Shown: positions 58,091-64,000 of the stretch, piece by piece
Layout: every line of letters begins with the position of its first letter
How positions within the stretch are numbered: the first letter of the stretch is position 1
NCBI RefSeq assembly: GCF_040741455.2
Contig: NZ_CP160328.2
Span: 1,987,701-2,051,700 of the forward strand
DNA: 64,000 nt
Origin: Snodgrassella alvi
GTDB taxonomy: Bacteria > Pseudomonadota > Gammaproteobacteria > Burkholderiales > Neisseriaceae
Direction of reading: 5' to 3'
Notes under the pieces: model-generated
Databases searched by the model: none
The model's input: only the letters and a program-made list of their open reading frames with translations
What the model was told of the DNA's origin: nothing
Position numbers and translations under genes: made by a program

Positions 58091-58630
58091 ATGAAGTGGA
58101 TAAAAAAATTAATGAAAACGGCAACTGTATGTCTATGCGCCGGTTTCATTCTGGTGCCGCCGGTGATGGCGGCGCCTGACGAGGGATTGGATAATGCTGC
58201 ACTGGAGCGTCTGATTCGTGACAGAACAGCAGCACCAGCCGTACGTACGGGTGATGATGCCAGTGACCTGATTATGAATGCGATGGGGTTGCTTGGGGTG
58301 GCCTATCACTTTGGTGGTAATTCACCCACCAGTGGGCTGGATTGCAGTGGATTTATGCAATATATTTTCCGCCGCAGTATGGGGGTGACGCTGCCGCGTA
58401 GCTCGCGCCAGATGGCTACGGTGGGTGAAGTGGTAAGCCGTGCTGCACTGCAACCGGGTGATCTGGTTTTTTTCAGCCCTGGCGGTGGTGGGATTTCGCA
58501 CGTGGGTATGTATATTGGTAATGGTAGAATGATTCACGCGCCTCGTACGGGCAAGAATATCGAAATTACCAGTATTGAGCAGGGGTACTGGTCTAAAGCT
58601 TTTGTAACGGCGCGCAGGGTGAAACATTGA
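58091..58630 (+). CDS. NlpC/P60-family cell-wall hydrolase
   Basis: 179 residues from ATG 58091 (GGAA about ten bases upstream); an upstream TTG at 58064 is possible. The signal peptide is KWIKKLMKTATVCLCAGFIL VPPVMA. The catalytic triad is in SGLDCSGFMQYIFR (Cys), GGGISHVGMYIGNGRM (His) and MIHAPRTGKNIEI (His). It cleaves peptidoglycan stem peptides in the periplasm. The stop TGA at 58628-58630 is followed closely by the next gene. Confidence 0.93.
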   Translation: MKWIKKLMKTATVCLCAGFILVPPVMAAPDEGLDNAALERLIRDRTAAPAVRTGDDASDLIMNAMGLLGVAYHFGGNSPTSGLDCSGFMQYIFRRSMGVTLPRSSRQMATVGEVVSRAALQPGDLVFFSPGGGGISHVGMYIGNGRMIHAPRTGKNIEITSIEQGYWSKAFVTARRVKH

Positions 58631-58848
58631 TGAAACCTTTACCTCCGATGCCCAGATGGGTGGATGATGCCGGTAATGTGGTCTCTTGCACGGAAAAAAT
58701 TAAAGTGATGCAGCAGAATATGCAAGAAATCTATGAGCTGGCACAGGAAGCCTTTGAAGATGGATTGCTGATGGGTTGTCAGGAAAAGCAGCTGCGTGCT
58801 TATCTGGCTGAATTGATGGCTACATTGGATAATCCCTATCAGAAATAA
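58630..58848 (+). CDS. Small conserved-looking hypothetical protein
   Basis: 72 residues from ATG 58630, overlapping the NlpC/P60 stop by one base (TGATGA), so translation is likely coupled. KPLPPMPRWVDDAGNVVSCT, then helical ENMQEIYELAQEAFEDGLLM-like and a final LMATLDNPYQ. Acidic, cytoplasmic. Family not recognised. Confidence 0.7.
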   Translation: MKPLPPMPRWVDDAGNVVSCTEKIKVMQQNMQEIYELAQEAFEDGLLMGCQEKQLRAYLAELMATLDNPYQK

Positions 58849-59055
58849 GTTTAGCTGTATCTGAACTTTGCTGGCAGCTAAATACAGGATTACGATTTAT
58901 TCCGTTGTAGCGGCGTGTTTTGTGCAGCTTCAGTGTGCGGTAATTACATGGTAATGGGCGATGTAATGTACCATTACATATGTATGCTCTTGCCGATATT
59001 TTGCAGTAGCTGCTTAGGCAGGTGTCTGGATTGCATGTTTTCAATGTAAGCTGAC

Positions 59056-59094
59056 AAAAAACAATGCCCGTCTTAAGGACGGGCATTGTTGTTT
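59056..59094. terminator. Bidirectional terminator
   Basis: AACAATGCCCGTC / GACGGGCATTGTT with a five-base loop, A-run before and T-rich after. It lies between convergent genes. Confidence 0.9.
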
Positions 59095-59108
59095 ATACCG
59101 GAGTGTTA

Positions 59109-59633
59109 TCAGAACAGGTTGTCTAATGGTTTGCCATTGGCACTGTTGTTGGATGATTTGGGTTTAGGTGCAGGAGCTGGTGCTGCTGGGGTTTCCGGAT
59201 TGTTGTCTCTGTTGGTAGCAGCAGGTGCATTGGTGGGTACCAGTGGCTGTAATTCTTCGTTGTCCGCATTGGCTTTTGGCTTAGTGCTATTTTTTATAGG
59301 TGTGGCCGGAGTCTGCGGAGCTGAGGCGCTGTCATTGTTATCACTGTCAGAAGCAGTGGTGACGGTAGCATTGGGAATAAATACCGGTGATTGCGCGGTA
59401 TTGTTATTTCCGGGAGCACCATTGGGTGTAAGAATTTCAAAACTAGCCTGTGAGGCATAGCCGGCAGTATCCGGTGCGTTATTCAGCACCTGCCAAGCGT
59501 GAAAAACAAACCAGACAACAAAAATGGCTAGAATCAGAAACAGGCTGAGAAGGATTTTAGTAAAGGTGCTTAGACCAGCTTTAACCGCGTTTTTTTTGTT
59601 TTTTCTTTCGGGTGCGGTGGGTTTTGTGCTCAT
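59109..59633 (-). CDS. Single-pass membrane protein with Pro/Asn-rich periplasmic tail
   Basis: 174 residues. Basic N-terminus, one membrane segment (ILLSLFLILAIFVVWFVFHA, residues about 27-47), then a disordered tail rich in Pro, Ala, Asn and Thr (TPNGAPGNNNTAQSPVFIPN). Low complexity prevents family assignment. Possibly an envelope spacer or division-associated protein; not known. Confidence 0.7.
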   Translation of the reverse strand: MSTKPTAPERKNKKNAVKAGLSTFTKILLSLFLILAIFVVWFVFHAWQVLNNAPDTAGYASQASFEILTPNGAPGNNNTAQSPVFIPNATVTTASDSDNNDSASAPQTPATPIKNSTKPKANADNEELQPLVPTNAPAATNRDNNPETPAAPAPAPKPKSSNNSANGKPLDNLF

Positions 59634-59774
59634 GATGTGGTAATCCTTTAAGGGATATCGTCGGGTGTAAGGCAGTTATTATACGCAAATTTGTGTTTAC
59701 GCTAATCAGATACTTTACCCTGGTTGCTGCAACCGGCCGTTTGTGAGCATTTGATTGCAGCAGCTGGGCGATTA

Positions 59775-60401
59775 TCAGGAACTGGCTGCTGTGGTAGTGG
59801 GGGTGTTTTCAAAGGTCTGATATAGAGTAACCACTTTTTGCACGCCGGAGGTGGTGCTGATGGCTGCGGTGACAGCCTGCTGTTCTGCTGGTGTCAGAAT
59901 ACCCATGACGTAGGTAACACCGTTAAAGGTAACAACCTTGACGTGATTTGGTGAGACGCCTTTGGTATTGAGCAGGTTGGAACGGACTTTTGATGTAATC
60001 CATGTGTCGTCCGTCACATGGCTCAATTTACGGTTCTGACTGGCGATGTCTATGTAGTTGTAAACTTTCTGTGCAGCAGGCTGAGCACGGGCTACGCGTT
60101 CCACGAGATTTTTGTCATTTTCGTTGGCTACTAGTCCGAGTAGCAGGATTTGCCGATTGTAGCTGATAACGGATAAGGTTGGCTGGAATTTGCTTTCCTG
60201 TGCTTGGCTGTTGAGATAGGAAATGGCGCCATCGTGAATGCGTACTTCCATTATTTTGTCATCGGTCTGAGCGCCGGTAGTGCGCCGATCGGTGACTGAC
60301 AGGGTGCCAACGGCAGCTCCGCCTACCAGAACAGCTGGACAACCTGTGAGGGTGGTGGTCAGACACAGCCCCAATGCCAGGGCAGACAAGTATTTTTTCA
60401 T
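59775..60401 (-). CDS. dolP: BON-domain outer-membrane lipoprotein, DolP-like
   Basis: 208 residues from ATG 60401 (AGGTG upstream); the open frame reaches 60503 inside the diaA-like gene. Lipobox LTGCPAVLVGG. Two BON domains: RIHDGAISYLNSQAQESKFQ and ITSKVRSNLLNTKGVSPNHV, with VVTFNGVTYVMGILTPAEQQ. DolP maintains outer-membrane integrity. It is paired with diaA as in E. coli. Confidence 0.9.
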   Translation of the reverse strand: MKKYLSALALGLCLTTTLTGCPAVLVGGAAVGTLSVTDRRTTGAQTDDKIMEVRIHDGAISYLNSQAQESKFQPTLSVISYNRQILLLGLVANENDKNLVERVARAQPAAQKVYNYIDIASQNRKLSHVTDDTWITSKVRSNLLNTKGVSPNHVKVVTFNGVTYVMGILTPAEQQAVTAAISTTSGVQKVVTLYQTFENTPTTTAASS

Positions 60402-60432
60402 GAGATACACCTGTAATTTGTATTGATGCTGT

Positions 60433-61020
60433 TTATAAACCACCGAGCAATAATTGGTCAATCTGTGCGCACAGGGCATGAATGGTAACCTGATGTGCTT
60501 CAAGTACGCGCAGGGGATGGTCTCCAGGGACGTTTAGCCACAGGTCATCATCGTGTAGCAAGGCGGCTACTTCGCCACCACTGCCGCCGGTAATGGCCAG
60601 TACACGCATATCGCGCTCATGGGCAGTTTTGATTGCACTGACGAGATTTAGGCTCTGTCCATCGGCTGAGAGTACGCATAGCATATCGTGCTGTTTGCCG
60701 AGCGCATGAATCTGTTTAGCAAAGACATCTTTGGGTTCGCTATCTGTCAGCGTGCTGATTACGGAAGGATTGGTACAGAGAGATAAGGCAGCCAGAGCCA
60801 TGCGATCCTGTTGCAGGCGGGTAACCATATAAGCGGCCAGTGTGTTGGCCAGAGAAGCATAGGCGCCATTGCCGGCTATCAGCAGTTTGCCATCGCTCAT
60901 CAGAGCCATGAGGATGCCCTGAGCCACTTCGGCAATGGGTTCTGCCAATAAATCAGCGCATTCGTTTAGTAGCTGGGCGCTATCGACAAAGTGTTGATGG
61001 GCGGAAATGGGTTCTGTCAT
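60433..61020 (-). CDS. diaA: SIS-domain protein, DiaA/GmhA-like
   Basis: 195 residues. SIS motifs are GKLLIAGNGAYASLANTLAA and ITGGSGGEVAALLHDDDLWL. Length and location before dolP and opposite rsmI fit DiaA, which binds DnaA and times replication start. The usual Gly-Gly-Ser loop is changed to GNGAYAS, which argues against isomerase activity. GmhA-type activity cannot be fully excluded. Confidence 0.85.
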   Translation of the reverse strand: MTEPISAHQHFVDSAQLLNECADLLAEPIAEVAQGILMALMSDGKLLIAGNGAYASLANTLAAYMVTRLQQDRMALAALSLCTNPSVISTLTDSEPKDVFAKQIHALGKQHDMLCVLSADGQSLNLVSAIKTAHERDMRVLAITGGSGGEVAALLHDDDLWLNVPGDHPLRVLEAHQVTIHALCAQIDQLLLGGL

Positions 61021-61259
61021 ATAAGTTTATGTGTCAATTAATATGAATTTGCGCTTTGTGCTTTGGGCAGATAAGGCAGCCGGATAAAGTGCCCGTTGTT
61101 GGGCTAAATAGTATTTCTAGTGGTGGTCAGGTATTTCCGGTTGGTGCTTGAATACGAATGCAATGTGACATCGTGGTATAGTATTCATTTAAGGCTGAGT
61201 GCTGCCGGTATTCTGCCTTGACACTTAAATGATCACTTAACCAGATTACGGATTAATAA

Positions 61260-62144
61260 ATGCAAGTCCATTACCAGAAAGCTGTTGCCAGCATTGTACC
61301 GCAAACCCTTTATGTAGTGGCTACTCCAATTGGTAATCTGGCTGATCTAAGCTTTCATGCTCTGGCTGTGTTGTCGCGAGCTGATTTGATTTGTGCCGAA
61401 GATACGCGGGTAACTCAGCAATTGCTGCGGGCTTATGGTATTTCGGGCAGGCTGATTAGTGTGCGTGAGCAGAATGAGCAAAGTATGGCGCAGCGGGTGA
61501 TTGATGCACTGGCAGCAGGGGAAGTTGTGGCACAGGTTTCGGATGCCGGTACACCGGCGATTTGTGACCCCGGTGCCCGTTTAGTTACGCGGGTGCGAGA
61601 AGCTGGATTTGCGGTATCACCTGTGGCTGGTCCCAGTGCGGTGATGGCTGCTTTAAGCGTGGCTGGAGTGACGGAATCTGATTTTTATTTTGCAGGTTTT
61701 GTGCCGGCCAAAAGTGGCGAACGTCAGCAGCGTTTAAAGGAGTGGCAAAAAGCAGTTTGTCCGGTGGTGATGTTTGAAACTCCGCACCGGATTATGGATA
61801 CGCTGGCACAGATGGCTGTGTTGTATCCTCTGCGTAGTATGCTTTTGGCGCGTGAAATTAGTAAAACGCATGAAACTTATATAACGGGTACGGTGGCGCA
61901 TATCCAGACGGTTTTACAGACGGATGCTAATCAGAAACGTGGCGAGATGGTACTGGTGTTGCATCCGGCCGAAGTTGAAAAGCAGGCGGATTTGTCTGCT
62001 GAGGCAATCCGTGTGATGCAGATCTTGGTGCAGGAACTGCCTACCAAGCAAGCCGCCGCTTTGGCTGCGGAAATCAGTGGTGAGAGTAAAAAAGCACTGT
62101 ATGACTGGGCAATTGCTGAAAAAAACAGCCTGAATAATACATAA
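61260..62144 (+). CDS. rsmI: 16S rRNA (cytidine1402-2'-O)-methyltransferase
   Basis: 294 residues. TLYVVATPIGNLADLSFHAL, CAEDTRVTQQLLRAYGI, VAQVSDAGTPAICDPGARLV and PVAGPSAVMAALSVAG are typical tetrapyrrole-methylase-fold motifs of RsmI. It modifies C1402 in the decoding centre. The gene is divergent from diaA-dolP. In E. coli lpoA and yraN lie between them; here both are absent from the gap. Confidence 0.96.
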   Translation: MQVHYQKAVASIVPQTLYVVATPIGNLADLSFHALAVLSRADLICAEDTRVTQQLLRAYGISGRLISVREQNEQSMAQRVIDALAAGEVVAQVSDAGTPAICDPGARLVTRVREAGFAVSPVAGPSAVMAALSVAGVTESDFYFAGFVPAKSGERQQRLKEWQKAVCPVVMFETPHRIMDTLAQMAVLYPLRSMLLAREISKTHETYITGTVAHIQTVLQTDANQKRGEMVLVLHPAEVEKQADLSAEAIRVMQILVQELPTKQAAALAAEISGESKKALYDWAIAEKNSLNNT

Positions 62145-62288
62145 TTATTAGGACATGTTAAAATAGTTTAACCTTGATGCTATTTTACACAATGCTGGGC
62201 ATTGTTTATGATAATGTCTGAATTGGCTGTTGCCGCCGCTATCGCGCTGGCACCCCCTGAACATTGCAATGATTTAAGGTAAACCGTT

Positions 62289-63218
62289 ATGTTGAAAAAA
62301 AACGTAATTCGTTCCAGCTGGTGTTTGCTGGTGCTGGCATTAGGTGCCTGTACTATTTTCAAACAACCGGCAGCACCGACAGAAACGGGCAGCAGTAACG
62401 CCGGTACTGCTGCTACCACTGCCGACAATCCTTATGGTGCCCCGCCTTATACACCACCGACAGACACGCCTCCGGCTTATACGCCCAATGCTGGCGCCAC
62501 AGCCACTGGTTATGTAGGCAATTATTCACCAGTTGATATCAATGCTGCTACGCATACGGTACAGCGTGGTGACACGGTATACAATATTTCAAAACGTTAT
62601 CAGATTACGCAGGATAATTTGCGTGCCTGGAATAATCTGGCTGATAACAATATTCGTCTGGGGCAGGTGCTGCGGGTGAAACCGGCTGGATATGTTGCAC
62701 CGGCCGGAAGCAAAAATACCACCACTACGGTAACGACGCCGGTAAGCACAGCGAATGTGACAACGACCACCAGTACGACCACGACGACTACGCCATCTAG
62801 CTCTACTACTGTCTCAACAAGTAAAACCGTAAGCACTGGTGGTGTGCGCAGTGTAAGCGGTATTGAATGGCAGCGTCCGACTGCCGGTAATATCCTGCAA
62901 AGCTTCGGCGGCAGCAGTAAGGGAATCGATTATGGTGGCAATGCTGGCCAGCCAATTATGGCTGCCGCTTCCGGTAAGGTGGTGTATGCCGGTAATGGTT
63001 TGCGCGGCTATGGTAATCTGATTATTGTGCAGCATAATCAAACCTATCTGACTGCCTATGGCAATAACCAGAGTATTATGGTGAAAGAAGGCCAGCAGGT
63101 GAAACGTGGTCAGCAGATTGCCACAATGGGTAGCACTGATGCTAAGCGGACTCAACTGCATTTTGAATTACGTGAGAATGGTCAGCCGCAGGACCCAAGC
63201 CGCTATATCCCAATGTAA
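62289..63218 (+). CDS. nlpD: NlpD-like LysM/degenerate LytM lipoprotein
   Basis: 309 residues. Lipobox LALGACTIF. Pro/Thr-rich linker, a LysM domain HTVQRGDTVYNISKRYQITQ (residues about 88-132), a long Thr/Ser linker, then a LytM domain (WQRPTAGNILQSFGG to the end). The first zinc His is missing (SSKGIDYGG instead of HxGxD) and the HxH is QLH, so it is catalytically inactive. NlpD-type proteins activate AmiC amidase during cell separation. Confidence 0.9.
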   Translation: MLKKNVIRSSWCLLVLALGACTIFKQPAAPTETGSSNAGTAATTADNPYGAPPYTPPTDTPPAYTPNAGATATGYVGNYSPVDINAATHTVQRGDTVYNISKRYQITQDNLRAWNNLADNNIRLGQVLRVKPAGYVAPAGSKNTTTTVTTPVSTANVTTTTSTTTTTTPSSSTTVSTSKTVSTGGVRSVSGIEWQRPTAGNILQSFGGSSKGIDYGGNAGQPIMAAASGKVVYAGNGLRGYGNLIIVQHNQTYLTAYGNNQSIMVKEGQQVKRGQQIATMGSTDAKRTQLHFELRENGQPQDPSRYIPM

Positions 63219-63249
63219 GCAATCAAATCCAATCAGCAGATTGGCACTG

Positions 63250-63292
63250 AAAAGCATCTGTTTTCTGAATTTGAAAAACAGATGCTTTTTTA
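63250..63292 (+). terminator. Rho-independent terminator of the nlpD-like gene
   Basis: AAAAGCATCTGTTTT / AAAACAGATGCTTTTT with a long T-tail. Confidence 0.88.
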
Positions 63293-63560
63293 TTTTTGTT
63301 AATTTGAAATTTTACATCTACTTTTTTGCGAATAACTAATGGTATTCGTGGCTATTTGTGTATATTACAGTACCGGTATATTTGTTTTTAAAATTTCAGA
63401 ATAATCACAATATAATAATCACAATATATTGACAGTTTTAATATAAAAACAATAGGTTGAAGGCTGATAACTGCCTTGTTGTCTGACAATTATGTGTCAA
63501 ACAGACGGGCAGTTATTTCTTTTTATTTGTGATGGCTAATAAAAAAGCAAAAGAAATGAT
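63293..63560. other. AT-rich spacer
   Basis: No gene found. A direct repeat AATAATCACAATATA occurs at about 63401-63429. A hairpin CTGCCTTGTTG...GACGGGCAG near 63471-63511 is imperfect. Confidence 0.4.
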
Positions 63561-64000
63561 TTAGGCATTGGATGGATTTAAGAACTGGCTGGCGAACTGG
63601 ATGTCAGCAAAAAAACTCAAAGCCGCGATAAAGCTATGCTGTACATTTTTTGCCGGTATCGTCTCGCCATTCAGTTCGAGATTACGTGTGGCACAGGCGT
63701 CGGCAATTAGAATAGGTTGAAAATTAAGTTCTGCTGCTTGGCGGGTAGTGGAATCTATGCACATATGGGTCATCATTCCGCAGATAACCAATTGTTCTAC
63801 TGCCTGCTTTTGTAGCTGCGTTAGTAGATCGGTTTGTACAAAGCTGTTGGGGAAATTTTTGCGGATAATCCATTCTGTCTGAGTGGCGATGGGCATTAGC
63901 TGTGGATGAAGCTCTATTCCATGGCTATCCGGCAGGAAAAAAGTTGCATTCTTACGAATGTTAATATGTTGAATATAGAATATTGGTAGCTGCAGCCGGC
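63561..64000 (-). CDS. Isochorismatase-family cysteine hydrolase (5' partial)
   Basis: The minus-strand frame is open from the window edge to TAA near 63561, about 146 residues, beginning inside the protein (YIQHINIRKNATFFLPDSHG). The active-site loop LVICGMMTHMCIDSTTRQAA contains the catalytic Cys. A final helix FIAALSFFADIQF is typical. Family members hydrolyse amides or isochorismate in the cytoplasm; the substrate is unknown. The N-terminal Asp lies outside the window. Confidence 0.88.
   Translation of the reverse strand, partial: RLQLPIFYIQHINIRKNATFFLPDSHGIELHPQLMPIATQTEWIIRKNFPNSFVQTDLLTQLQKQAVEQLVICGMMTHMCIDSTTRQAAELNFQPILIADACATRNLELNGETIPAKNVQHSFIAALSFFADIQFASQFLNPSNA

Overview
The window looks like a chromosomal segment of a beta-proteobacterium of the Neisseriaceae. 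The evidence is AT-rich spacers around moderately GC housekeeping genes, neisserial-looking neighbourhoods (ribF-ileS-lspA-ispH, a full isc operon, an EptA-type phosphoethanolamine transferase, rsmI divergent from a diaA-dolP pair) and a preQ1-I-type riboswitch upstream of queD-queE. The combination of low GC and a large Rhs toxin region recalls the bee-gut symbiont Snodgrassella; that genus is inference from memory, not something the sequence proves.

Layout. 1-204 is the end of a YafK-like L,D-transpeptidase. 205-1331 is AT-rich and empty apart from a short palindrome. 1332-10300 is an apparent three-gene set: a secreted rhodanese-like protein with no catalytic cysteine, a 1264-residue secreted NIDO/Ig-repeat protein with a Gly/Cys-rich tail, and a 1408-residue YD-repeat/Rhs protein with its own Sec signal peptide and an unrecognised C-terminal toxin tip, followed by its immunity candidate. 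10904-21933 is a graveyard and store of Rhs tips. At least five partial copies of the 3' end of the Rhs core each lead into a different linker and toxin tip, and immunity genes follow. Readable tips include a Fic/Doc-like domain, a small basic nuclease-like domain ending KIRY, a domain with an HGGS-xWKLF signature, and a broken cytidine-deaminase-like domain. Most toxin tips carry frameshifts or stops, while nearly all immunity genes are open, and some are duplicated. The array ends at a decayed alcohol dehydrogenase gene (21936-22705, minus).

22908-43304 is ordinary chromosome: an amino-acid ABC permease, ribF-ileS-lspA-ispH and fetA-fetB-like genes. Then, on the minus strand, comes iscR-iscS-iscU-(short DksA/TraR zinc finger)-iscA-hscB-hscA-GST-fdx-iscX, with an IscR type 1 operator overlapping a good sigma70 promoter. 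An HxlR regulator divergent from an oxidoreductase, pip, serB and an OPT transporter follow. 43539-45576 holds tRNA-Glu, one small secreted protein and decayed DNA, including a SEC-C motif remnant.

45577-64000 holds a two-component system next to a VIT-family metal transporter and divergent to eptA. It continues with rdgC, dcd, a DUF486 protein, a methyltransferase, a BI-1 family protein, queD-queE under the riboswitch candidate, ubiB divergent from an NlpC/P60 hydrolase, a Pro-rich membrane protein, dolP-like and diaA-like genes, rsmI, an NlpD-like LysM/degenerate LytM lipoprotein, and the 3' part of a cysteine hydrolase.

The most unusual system is the Rhs region. A Sec-exported Rhs without PAAR or VgrG is paired with two further secreted proteins and a tail of silent, swappable toxin-immunity cassettes. 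Shared core and linker sequences would allow homologous recombination to change the toxin, and the retained immunity genes would protect against earlier or sibling toxins.
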